Below are positions 43,401 through 54,689 of a DNA stretch of 64,000 nt, piece by piece. Source of the DNA: Lineus longissimus (lineage: Eukaryota; Nemertea; Pilidiophora; Heteronemertea; Lineidae); NCBI RefSeq assembly GCF_910592395.1, contig NC_088316.1:7132001-7196000 (forward strand). The letters run 5' to 3'. The notes beneath the pieces were generated by a model. It searched no databases, was not told where the DNA came from, and saw only the letters and a program-made list of their open reading frames with translations. Position 1 is the first letter of the stretch; every line of letters starts with the position of its first letter. Position numbers and translations under genes: made by a program.

Positions 43401-44440
43401 TAAACTATGGCACGTTTCTTAACCACTAAAGCTATGAACTTGAAACTTAGTACATATAACCCCCTATATCTCATAGCCTCTGGTGCTGAATTTCAGTTTG
43501 ATCTGATTCTCAACTTCGCCACCAGGGGGCCAAAAGTGGATATCGAAAAAGTGTGATATCTCGCTTATAAGTGACTTGTTTTCGATAAAATTTTTATGGT
43601 AGGTACTCTTAGGAAGAATACATCACATATCATACGGGTTTTTAATTTGACCTACTTTTCAAGGTCACAGAGGTCATATGGCGTAAATTGGCCGTTGGAG
43701 TGTAAACTATGGCACGTTTCTTAACCAGTAAAGCTATGAACTTGAAACTTGGTGCATATAACCCCCTACATCAGATAACCTTTGATGCCGAATTTTGGCC
43801 TGATCTGATTTTTTATTCGGCCACCAGGGGGCCATAATGGAAAAAGGAAGAAGTGCAATATCTTGCTTATTTGAGTGAATTGTTTTCGATAAAATTTTTA
43901 TGGCAGGGACTTCTAGCAAGGATACACCACATGTCCTACGATTTTTGGATTTGACCTCCTTTTCTAGGTCACAGAGGTCAAATGGCGTAAATTGGCCATT
44001 AGAGTGTAACTATGGCACGTTTCTTAACTGCTGAAGCTATGAACTTGAAAGTTGGTACATGTAACCCCCTACATCAGATAATCTCTGACACCGAATTTTG
44101 GCCTGATCTGATTCTTGATTTGGCCACCAGGGGGTCAAAACTGAAAAAGTAGGACGTGCAATATCTCGCTTATTAATGACTTTTTTTCGATGAATTTTTT
44201 ATTGCAGGGACTCTTAGCAATCACACGATATTGATCTTGTTGATGTCATAGACAATTATTGGTTGGATCATAAACTTATATATACTGCCCTGTCTTATTA
44301 CTTGACATCAATACACATCTAAAAAAAGTCTTCATGCCTGATTGTGTTCACCATATTCACCTCTAAACTAAGCATGATCCTGCCTACTAAAAGATGTATA
44401 CGGTGAGCACAATGGCCCCTGGCCGTTTCATTCCCATAAT
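40490..44440 (-). repeat. Family A repeat, reversed and expanded
   Basis: It starts tttttggctcaccgtagggg, with a (GTCGTCC)n tract at 40538-40600. It ends gtgagcacaatggcccctgg at about 44405-44425, the complement of the family A start at 1295. Inside, from about 43090 to 44200, a unit of roughly 304 bp (ggcacgtttcttaacc.ctaaagctatgaacttgaaac) recurs near 43105, 43409, 43710 and 44017. 41000-42900 is less repetitive and shows no convincing gene. Confidence 0.65.
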
Positions 44441-44652
44441 CGCAGGTCAATCAGATCTGTTGTCATGGGTAATTTACAATTCTAATGGTAACAGTTACAC
44501 GCTGTCATAGTTAGGCCTATCCCAACAAAGAACACATAAGAATATACTGTGGCCGCTCAGTTAAGCGGTCTTCTAGTCTAATACCTATTTATAACATCGC
44601 CAACCCATAGTTCCCTTGCTGGCAGGGGATTGGGCACATAAGTTGAGTAGGT

Positions 44653-44868
44653 ATGGGTCAGTGCCCACGGATTACATTAACAGACGTGATTAACATTGTG
44701 AGTGAAGCTTGGGCTGACGTATCACTTGAAGCGCCAGATCGTGCCTTTCAGGCAGCCCAGTTGTTAGGGGATGCTCAGCCTGCTGAAGATCTGTTGCTCG
44801 CGGAGGAAGAATTGTCAGATGATGATGAGGACACACGGTTTGATGTTGAACCTGATATGAGACAGTGA
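44653..44868 (+). pseudogene. C-terminal piece of a pogo/Tigger-like transposase
   Basis: 71 codons starting MGQCPRITLTDVINIVSEAW. The segment ITLTDVI..V..AW followed by an acidic ELSDDDED tail resembles the end of pogo/Tigger DDE transposases, where an acidic tail follows the core. The catalytic part is missing. TGA stop at 44866-44868. Confidence 0.45.
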
Positions 44869-45797
44869 AAATGAGGACTTGAGAGAGTGCGCTTTGATAT
44901 TGATATCAATAAAGGTTGTATTAATATGGATTCATTGCATTAGGTGTTTTTGTCTTCAATTGCCAAATTTTATTTGTTGAGTTTTTGTAGGAGCTACCCA
45001 GAAGCACCTTATGTTTGAAACGATCTTGGTCAAATAGCAACAAAACGTGACACATTTGTGGAGGTTTTCGAATGTGACTTCTGACCTTAAAAAGTAGGTC
45101 ATATCAAAAACATAGGTAATGCTTATATCATTGTTCTCATGAGAGGAACCCAAGAAATCATGATTGTCGCTAGCATCATTCATGAGACATGAGATTTTAC
45201 AAAGCGCCCCCCTACAGGCCAAAGTGTGATTTTATTTGCCTGGTTTCTGGTTTGCAAGTTTTGGTGTTACCATAAGGTACCCTCACACCAAGTTTTAAGT
45301 TGATAGGTCAATCGGTTAAGAATGTGAACAAGAACCCGTACCTCAGCAGAAAACGAATTCGAAGTAAAAATGCTGCAGCTGTGATTGAAGGGTTAATTTG
45401 TCGAAGATTTTGTTACGGAGGACATGGATTACTCCTCCATGACATTTGCCACAAACCTCACATGGCCAATTGTATGGAAAACAGGGCCCAATTCCATAAA
45501 AGCATTCTAACTTAGCATAATATTAGGCCTTATAATGATTCTAAAACCCTAGTTACATACTTGTTAGCAATCAACTTATTTCTATTCCATAAAACCATTC
45601 TAAGAAGCATTCTTACTAGTTGCTTGCTTAGACTTGGCTAGAATGGTGTCTGCATGGGACAACCACAAAACCACAGGGTCAATTTCTCCGAACAATAGGT
45701 AGTGACAGGGAGAAAGCTAAATTTAGAGCAGGGTGAGGGCTGTGTTGGTCAAGGCATTTCAGTGTATTCTATAGGCCCTGTACAGAAAGTGTTCAAA

Positions 45798-46738
45798 ATG
45801 GCGACTTCAGCTAATGCCGCATCAGGGAAGAGACCACGAAAGCCAAATTATTCGGCGCAAGAAAATATGTTTATGGCCGAATGTTACGAGGAATTCAAGG
45901 ACACACTAGACAGCCAACACAAGGATGCTAACACCAATGCCCGGAAAAATAAAGCATGGGAAAGCATACTTAATCAGCACAAGGCAAGATTCCCTAATGT
46001 GTCGAGATCTTTGGATGACTTGAAAACAAAACTCTCCAAACTGAAAATGGAGTATCGTACAAAGCTGAATGAGCAGAAGAAGTCTCGGACCAAGACTGGT
46101 GGTGGAAAGCCAACAGCCCATCCCACCCCCGCCCAGCAAAAGATCATTGATCTTTGTGAGGAAACCCCGGGGTTCAAAGGACTGGAAGGAGTCGAAACGC
46201 CAGCATGCCAAACTGCTGCAGCATCAGTTGCACAGGACAGTTCAGGTAGGAGTGTTTGCAAATACATGTAACACAGTTTGGTACCAAGTAGGCATTATTT
46301 AATTCAAACCTGAAATTTGCAGAGGTCTATCAGGTAACAGCATCAGAGTAACTTACAAAGCGCTAAATCTAATTACTCCATCCTTGCAGTATTTACATTG
46401 ATACTGTGTTCATGAGTATCATTTTGAATGAATTTTAGGCATGATACTCAGTATAACATTAATTAAGAATGCTTTGAACCCTATCTTTTACACTGTAGGT
46501 GATGATGATAGCGGCCTCTCTAATCCAGCCATAGTGCCGGCAGTTCATGCAACAGTGTCATCTGGCAGTTCGGAAATTCAACCAGGCAAGGTTCCAAGGA
46601 AGTATGCCTCATTTGATGATTGTGGATATTGAGAGAGCAAATGCACTTCTTAAGCAAGAAAATCTTCGTTTAAAACAAAAGAAATTAAAACTGCAGATTG
46701 AACTTTTGGAACGTAAAGTAAATGCAAGCACGCCTTAA
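45798..46738 (+). CDS. Harbinger Myb/SANT-like accessory protein, two exons, frameshifted
   Basis: Exon 1 (45798-46245) starts MATSANAASGKRPRKPNYSA and carries a Myb/SANT-like DNA-binding domain over residues about 15-95 (FMAECYEEF..., NKAWESILNQHKARFP, LDDLKTKLSKLK). The donor is TTCAG|gtagg. Exon 2 begins at 46499 (actgtag|GTGATG) and restores the frame. It ends early at a TGA in the 46620s, while the expected leucine-rich end (NALLKQENLRLKQKKLKLQI) lies in another frame to 46738. A one- or two-base shift near 46605-46620 explains this. In active elements the protein escorts the transposase to the nucleus and the TIRs. Confidence 0.8.
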
Positions 46739-46876
46739 GATGACAGTGATAGTCATTCACCAGTATATTTCCAATTGTAATGTAGGAAGTTTGCCTCAAG
46801 TCAAAACATTAAATCACTGTCAAATCATTAAATGTTCTTTTTCATTTATCTTCATTATCAAGAACCTATTCCAGAA

Positions 46877-47912
46877 TTAAGTTTGGAATCTATTTTGTAT
46901 AAATAATGCTCGTGCTCTATGTCCGTTTAACTGTCCTGCGTATTCGACCAAATCCGGTTGTGGCTGCCCTGGTTCGATATCCTCAACCTCTGGCTCATTT
47001 CGATCGACTGCTATGTTGTGAAGCACTGCTGTTGCTGCTATCACTTTGCATGTATCCTCAGGATTCCTCAGACGACTTTCAAGGTGTAGTGTGTGGAACC
47101 TTCTCTTCCATCTTCCGATAGTTTGCTCTATCAAAACTCGAGTACGCTTATGAGCTGAATTATAACGTCGTTCAGATGCTGTTTGTGGGTTCAGAAGAGG
47201 AGTCATGAGCCAGCTGCGGCAAGGATACCCGCTATCTCCAAGAATGAAGGCATCAACAGCCCCACCCTCCATTAGATCCCATACTTGGCTAGTTCTCAAT
47301 ATCCTGCTATCGTGAGCTCCTCCAGGCCATCGTGCCACAATATTTGTGAATTTTCCCTTGTGATCACAGATAACTTGTACATTAATCGAATGATATCCTT
47401 TTCTGTTCACATAGTCAGCTTCGTGAAGGTGGGGAGTGGCGATCCAAATGTGAGTCCCATCAACGCAACCAATCACACCTGGGAAGTGTACGTTTCTCAT
47501 CCTGTAGAATCCATCCTTGATGTGGGCCGTATTTTCTGCATTAGAAAATTTCACATAATCAACAATCCTTGCTGCAAGAGCATCTGATACACGATGAATC
47601 GCACGCCAAGCAGTTTGCTGGGACACTTGCAAAGGGTCCCCAACAACATATTGGAAAGTGCCCGTTGCGTAGTATTGCAGGGCTATCATTACCTGTTGGG
47701 ATGGTAATAAGGCATGATTTCTCCTGGTAGGATGGGTAATGTCATTTTTTACAATGTCACTTATCAGCAATATGCCTTCTCTGGAAGATCCGGTATCGTT
47801 TTACCAGTTCCGCATCATCAAAAATGTCCAACGGATTCCTTCTATCACGAAACACTCGTTCCCGCCGCATTGCTCTGCGGAGTTCCACAATTTCTAAGAT
47901 TCTCCTGGCCAT
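46877..47912 (-). CDS. Harbinger DDE transposase (HARBI1-like), frameshifted
   Basis: An ATG at 47912-47910 opens MARRILEIVELRRAMRRERV, then RNPLDIFDDAELVKRYR. The frame then slips by one base near 47800 and resumes as SREGILLISDIVKNDITHPT, with the long open stretch to 46877. The DDE_4-type core has VIGCVDGTHIWI, VARWPGGAHDSRIL, ILGDSGYPC and RVLIEQTIGRWKRRF, with D, D and E in place, and an ALRFYATG-like helix (ALQYYATGTFQ). Length about 340 residues, normal for HARBI1-type proteins. Only the early frameshift separates it from an intact gene. Confidence 0.92.
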
Positions 47913-48360
47913 CCTTACACCTCGGAGGTATGAGCAGAAATGACTTAGAATGATACCAGTGATTTAGAAGTACTCCAGACCTACTCTAACTTTAGCATGG
48001 AACTTAGAAATATACTAGGCTTAGAATGGTTTTATGGAATAGATATAGTATGCAACTAGAGATAGAATGAAGTTTAGCAACCAACTAGGGCTTAGAATGC
48101 TTTTATGGAATTGGGCCCAGGTCAACATACGGCCACAAAGGCCCTAGATGTTAATTTCATGATTATAAACCAAGGGCAGCCTGTCCATACTAAACTGTGT
48201 CAATTTTCGTGAGGCCGCCTGCCAATCCATGTCTTCTATCTTTGACCAATGTCTACTCAAATAATCTGCCCAATCCCGTGCCAGCAAGGGAACTATGAGT
48301 TGGCGATATTATAAATAGGTATTATAGATTAGAAGACCGCTTAACTGAGCGGCCACAGTA

Positions 48361-50990
48361 TTACTTTTCAAGGAATGAATTAATGTTTTTAACCAACTTT
48401 TAACATTTAAACATATAAGTGATATTGAACATACACTTATGCATAAAACCGGGGCAATGATCAATGATCTATTCTTATGAACAATATCATTCATCATTTA
48501 ACAAAATACAAGTACTACAATAGTGCTCAAGTATGACAATCTTTCCTAAAAATAAATCATGTCATGACACAAGATCTATTAAAGACCAAAATCATGTGAA
48601 GGAAGTGGTAGATTCACAGGCCCTTGTCTCGGTTGGTGGGTTTTACAGTAGGAGAGGTGACAGAGCAGATCATGCAGTCCTACAGTGTATGTGTGTATGT
48701 CTTGACTGTACCAATATGGCCTCTGTGTACTGTTGGCTCTCCCCTGTCCCATCCCTCCTACCGATAAGTATTTCAAACCCAACCAACCATGAGACAATTA
48801 GGGTATGTGGTAGATCACGACAAGGTTAGAAGAATGAAGCCCTAATTGCAGTGGATTAAGATGCTTTGCCTCTGGCTTGAAAGGCTAATTATGTTGCCTT
48901 GCAGACACACAGATAAATCTCGGGTACATGTAGTATTACCGACAGCAAAGAAAGGATATTTTTGAGAAATGAATTACTGAAACATACACTGTTTCCCATT
49001 GATTACAAGGTTAACTTTTTATGTTATGTTGTACAATAAAATTTGCATGTACAATGTATGTATTTATCTGTAATTATTTATCTTCCAATAGAAATTAAAA
49101 CTAATCAAAGAATAAAGACAAAAATAAAATCAACAAGCCCTTCGGCGGATGTTATTCACTTGGGAATGGATTGGTCTAATCAAATCACTGATTTATATCA
49201 ATACGATGAAATGAGAATGAAACGAAATAATATTATTTTGCCGAAAACTATGTTTTGCCATATCACTCTGCCACCTGCGCGACCTCGTCACAATCGTCAT
49301 GTGGTGACGACTCGGATGAAATTTTCAATATGGAGTCGTCCAACGAATTTAGCAACTTCCTTTACACGGATAATAGTGCAAAGTCGTGAACTCTTTCAAA
49401 ACACCGAGTAAAGGAGTCTCTCTCACTTTTTACACCATCAAGAAGATATTTAGTTGTCGCAGTTGTTGTTAAACAAAGAATACACCTCCATATTCGTTTT
49501 GTCTGGTGTGCAGAGCAGCTGGTCATATTTCAGGAAATTGTTAGCAGTTCTGGTACTAATATGCGTGAAGCTGCATTGTGAGACATGTGTTTGATAGTAT
49601 TGATAGTGATGTTTAGGTGGCAAATAATATTGGCAGTGGTATTCTGCTATCAATGTTTGGCAGGTCTCTAGTATTGTAAATGGTGATTATTAATGATACA
49701 TAATAAAGCCAAAATATTTGTAAATATTGTGTTATTTAGTTTGTTGTCTATTGTAGTTGTTGTTCGTTGGATGGGTAGTTGTCTGTGTGAATTGATCAGA
49801 TAGATTGGACTTGTTGTGATGTAGATTGGAGGGGGGGTAATTTTTTGTCACAATGTATGAATAAAGTTCATTTGAGGTTGGGGGATGGAATGGTTTTGAT
49901 AGGGGACAGAATATTGATGTACCACAGGTTGTGACATTGTTTGTGTGGAGTTCGAGGGCAGGTTGTGACATAAATGATAGTGTTTGTGGGGAGATTGTCT
50001 CAAGTTTGTTGGATAGAATGGTTTCAAGTGCAGTGGACAGGTTGTGACATGCAATTAGTTAAAAAGTGATAATTGTCATTTCTGGGGAAGAAAAGAAGTT
50101 ATTCGCATGGATTGGAGACATTCTCCGTTGAAGGATGACAGCCGAAATACACCCTGGCTATCTCATGGTGTTGTCTTTTCTTTGAAACGGAGGACTCGTG
50201 CCCAAGACAGAATTGTCAACACTGTTGTAGGAAAATGTGTCCTTCAGGTAATAGTCACAATCTAGAGGCTGTAGTCTGGGAGTTGTCCTGATCATGGAAA
50301 TGTTCGTTTCAGGGCAATGCAAGAGAGGTTGCTTGCTATCATTGGCGAGATCGTTCCGATGCAAGCAAGGTTGTGAATTTTGGCACTTAAATCAATGGAG
50401 AATCCTTTCGGTTCGCGAAGCTGTTCTTGTCAATGTACATTTATTGTGAAGAATTCAAGGAAGAAGAGCTAAGATGGGATATCAATATGAACGATGTGAG
50501 TTTTATTAAAATCAACTGATGTTAAAGGAGAGGAACATAATTGCATATACATTCATTTTTAACAAGTAAGAGCAAATTTGATATTATGACTGTTTGAAAA
50601 TGACAACAATGGCAGGCATTTGGCTTATACAATGTTCACGAGATTGTGAATTCATGAGATCTAGGGTAAAAATAATGTATCATTTCTAACTATGCACATA
50701 ATAAGTGACTACATTGTATCATTGAGGACTAAGTGACAAAATGGACGTTGTGAGTGACCATGATATGATGAAACCTCAATGACGACAATGGGTGGCAGAG
50801 TGGGTTATACAAATGAGTGATAATTGTGTTGACTAGACGCAAGGGCCCAACGCGCCGCGTAGCGGCAAAAAAGCGAAGCTGGCGAAACATTTATAACGGG
50901 TCACCGTCACTTATTATTGGACTTATAGCGCATTTACGGGGTTGCAACTATTTTGCTTTATAGTGTCACCAGGAAAGAAAAGCATGCGAC
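48361..50990. other. No gene seen; minor repeats
   Basis: The region is AT-rich with no convincing exons. 49860-50050 repeats gttgtgaca and gaatggtttt blocks at about 120-bp spacing. Open frames here are short and without recognisable domains. Confidence 0.4.
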
Positions 50991-51334
50991 CTAACGCCGA
51001 TCTATTTGTATAAAGTGATAATTGGAAGGTATATAGTAGGAAATATCAATAAAATAATCATTCCATGTCGTCTTTTGAGGGCATTTTTGATTGTAAAAAA
51101 TATATGTGTACGTCACCGTAGTCTCTGCAATGATAATTTTATCAGAGCAGTCTCGCGCAAGTAGAAGTTCTTTACCTATTAGTTCTTCACTTATAAGTCT
51201 CAACGTCTGGCGCAAAGCCAGACGTTTTCCATTACGATTTCAATACGATGTTTGACAAGAAGGAGCAGTGCGCGAGATATGCTAATGAGCAGACTTCCCT
51301 CGCTTGAGTTTCTGAAGAATGTTCCATATCGCGC

Positions 51335-53625
51335 TAAGCTCATCACTGCTGATTTATGACAGGCGTGCAACGGTAGGTATCTGCGCCCCAACTTCCACCC
51401 GAATACGGTACAATAAGTTCCCATTTGATGGGAATGGGACAATGCCCTCACTGTGTATGGAGTCATAGGGATAAGAAGACATTATTCATTAGTGTTGGTA
51501 CAAGTGATTTTGCCCAAAAAGCATGCGCATTCAAAAAACAAAATATGCAAGGTATCACACATGACCATGACGACGTGCAGAAAGTGCACTGGCCAGTGCA
51601 TACCCTATGGCTATGTACTAGTAAACATGGTAAACATGAACAACATCATTATTCATCGGCAGTTCATTTTACTCCGAGCTTTTCCTGAAACATATAGCCA
51701 TGATGATTAGGCCTACCATGTACCATGACCAATAACAGCACTAGATCATGTAGATGTCAACAAGTTCACATGATGATGATGAACCGTATAATCCCGCATG
51801 GCGCATGTGGGGCAAGCGTCTAAACCAAAGCCCCAAAATCACTTGTTTTGGTCTATTTCACTTGTGTTTCCCCCCTCTCCCAGTCCATAATACATTTACA
51901 GTTTACAATCCCCGATCATGGCCCAACAAAAGGTCATCGGTTGACTAAAGGAACACAACTGTTCAATGGATTTATAGTTGAATGCGATCAAACTACGTCT
52001 TTTCAATCGTGGATTGTAAATTTAACCCCATGGGCCTAGGGAAGGCCCTATAACAATACTTTCGCCACCTAGTCAAAACAGGACATATGTTCTTCTAGGA
52101 ATAGATCTCTTTCCAATATTTCGTCATTCCACTATCGTCATCACCTCATCATACTTTCATTGACATTACAGGCACACATCCACAGAGCACTCTTCAAATC
52201 ATCTACACAGTGGTTATCCAACTAGGATTATAAAGGTAATTTCTTAGCCCCGCACAGTGGGTTTCAGTCTTGATAAAGGGGCACTATTGCTAGCAGCTAG
52301 GTAGGCAAGATAAAGTTAGCCGAAGTAGCCGATAGGGGTCTCTCACCCCTCAAAGTCTGTCACAACTATTCAAGTTTGTACAAGGAATACATGCAGCGCT
52401 GACTCTAACAAGACCCAATAGGAATGTCGCACAGTCATCTGTCATCTGCTCTCTAAGCTCATCACTACTGATTATGACAGGCGTGCAACGGTAGGTATCT
52501 GCTCCCCAACTTCCACCCTAATACGGTACAATAAGTTACCATTTGATGGGAATGGGACAATGCCCTCACTGTGTATGGAGTCATAGGGATAAGAAGACAT
52601 TATTCATTAGTGTTGGTACAAGTGATTTTGCCCAAAAAGCATGCGCATTCAAAAAACAAAATATGCAAGGTTACGGTATCACGTACATGACCATGACGAC
52701 GTGCAGAAAGTGCACTGGCCAGTGCATACCCTATGGCTATGTACTAGTAAACATGGTAAACATGAACAACATCATTATTCATCGGCAGTTCATTTTACTC
52801 CGAGCTTTTCCTGAAACATATAGCCATGATGATTAGGCCTACCATGTACCATGACCAATAACAGCACTAGATCATGTAGATGTCAACAAGTTCACATGAA
52901 CCGTATAATCCCGCATGGCGCATGTGGGGCATGCGTCTAAACCAAAGCCCCAAAATCACTTGTTTTGGTCTATTTCACTTGTGTTTCCCCCGTCTCCCAG
53001 TCCATAATACATTTACAGTTTACAATCCCCGATCATGGCCCAACAAAAGGTCATCGGTTGACTAAAGGAACACAACTGTTCAATGGATTTATAGTTGAAT
53101 GCGATCAAACTACGTCTTTTCAATCGTGGATTGTAAATTTAACCCCATGGGCCTAGGGAAGGCCCTATAACAATACTTTCGACACAGTTATTATCTCCGC
53201 TGCCTCCACCATGTTACACACAGTGCTCACTGCTGATTCTAAAATGCGCCACCTAGTCAAAACAGGACATATGTTCTTCTAGGAATAGATCTCTTTCCAA
53301 TATTTCGTCATTCCACTATCGTCATCACCTCATCATACTTTCATTGACATTACAGGCACACATCCACAGAGCACTCTTCAAATCATCTACACAGTGGTTA
53401 TCCAACTAGGATTATAAAGGTAATTTCTTAGCCCCACACAGTGGGTTTCAGTCTTGATAAAGGGGCACTATTGCTTGCAGCTAGGTAGGCAAGATAAAGT
53501 TAGACGAAGTAGCCGATAGGGGTCTCTCACCCCTCAAAGTCTGTCACAACTATTCAAGCTTGTACAAGGAATACATGCAGCGCTGACTCTAACAAGACCC
53601 AATGGGAATGTCGCACAGTCATCTG
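51335..53625 (+). repeat. Tandem direct duplication of ~1.1 kb
   Basis: 51335-52437 and 52449-53625 are near-identical direct copies, both starting ctaagctcatcact and ending caaagtctgtcacaac...gacccaat.ggaatgtcgcacagtcat. Copy 2 has about 75 extra bases (near 53180-53255) and a few small indels. For example, copy 1 has gatgatgat at 51772 where copy 2 lacks it. The start motif caagaaggagcagtgcgcga at 51256 recurs once more at 54344. Confidence 0.85.
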
Positions 53626-54602
53626 TCAAAAACAAGACCTATGTTGCAGTATGATCTCTTGCCAATATTTAATAATTGCACTATCGTCATCACCTCATCA
53701 TACTTCATTGACATTACAGGTACACATTGACATAGACCACTGTTGCAGTCAACGACACAGTCGCTATCCAAGTAGCATTATAGAGGTAATTATCATTATC
53801 ATACCTCATTAGCATGTGAACCAATCACGTCGCGTCCTTTGCGATCACGGCAAAGCCTCATGGAATAATGTCTTTCACCGTTGAATAATTTTTCATATTC
53901 CATGCCTACAACTTCAATTTCTTCATATTCCATGGCTAGAAGTTCAATACATGTACTAATATAATATCCAAGATAAAGTTACAAGAAGTAGTCAATAGGG
54001 GTCTATCACCTCTCACTGTATGTCCACACTATTCACGCTTGTACGAGGAATACATTCAATGCTGAATCTATCAACACCCAGGGCCCTTACTCTGTATATT
54101 AGTCACTGGAAGATGGCCCATTTCACTCCTTGCTTCTACTTCACCTATAGTCTCATTGCAAACGCCTCAGTTCTATGATATCACATTCACTTTCAGCTGT
54201 CATGCAACGCAACAACTGTGCTATCTGCCATCGCACATCAACGAAGAAGTGCAGCCGCCCACATTCCACTTCACGTCTGTCCGACCAGCTGCAATCCTCG
54301 AGGACGCCCCACTGTACCACGATTTCACTACGATGTTTGACAAGAAGGAGCAGTGCGCGAGATAGGCAAATGAGCAGACTTCCCTCGCTTGAGTTTCGGA
54401 AGAATGTTCCATATCGCGCTAAGCTGACCACTGCTGACCATGACAGGCGTGCATTGGACTGGTACAGGTTGGAACTGAACATTGAATATGCTGGTGGTGA
54501 CGCTTTCTGATGAGAAGTTGGTCGTGACTGATGCGGTATCCTTGGACTTGTCCACAGCATCGTTCAATCATTGCTCTCTGTGCTGCCTTGATTCTGTACT
54601 TA

Positions 54603-54658
54603 CCCAAATACTAAGACCAAATGCCTGTTGACTGTGCTTTAAGAGAGACTGGCGCCAT
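54603..54658 (+). repeat. Left direct repeat flanking the LINE
   Basis: acccaaatactaagaccaaa, then tgcctgttgactgtgcttta and agagagactggcgccatg. The same sequence, with one base changed, is at 57790-57847. Confidence 0.8.
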
Positions 54659-54689
54659 GACTAGAGATATGACTGACCCCTATTGGCAA

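Larger units (their letters stand above)
45484..48119. mobile_element. PIF/Harbinger element nested in the pogo-like element
   Basis: gggcccaattccataaaagc at 45484 is mirrored at 48100-48119, and related motifs (ttccataaaaccattctaa and complement) recur inside both ends. It carries the two genes expected of Harbinger elements in convergent orientation: a Myb-like protein (45798-46738, plus) and a DDE transposase (46877-47912, minus). The palindromic gggccc at the tip makes the 3-bp target duplication impossible to read. Both genes carry frameshifts, so this copy is inactive. Confidence 0.85.
44546..48360. mobile_element. Pogo-like element remnant with ~90-bp TIRs and TA flanks
   Basis: ctgtggccgctcagttaagc at 44547 is reversed at about 48341-48358. 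The inverted match continues through tctaatacctatttataa...catagttcccttgctggca, about 90 bp. TA flanks both ends. TA target duplications and the small C-terminal frame at 44653-44868 point to the Tc1/mariner-pogo group. Most of the interior is a later Harbinger insertion (45484-48119). Confidence 0.65.
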
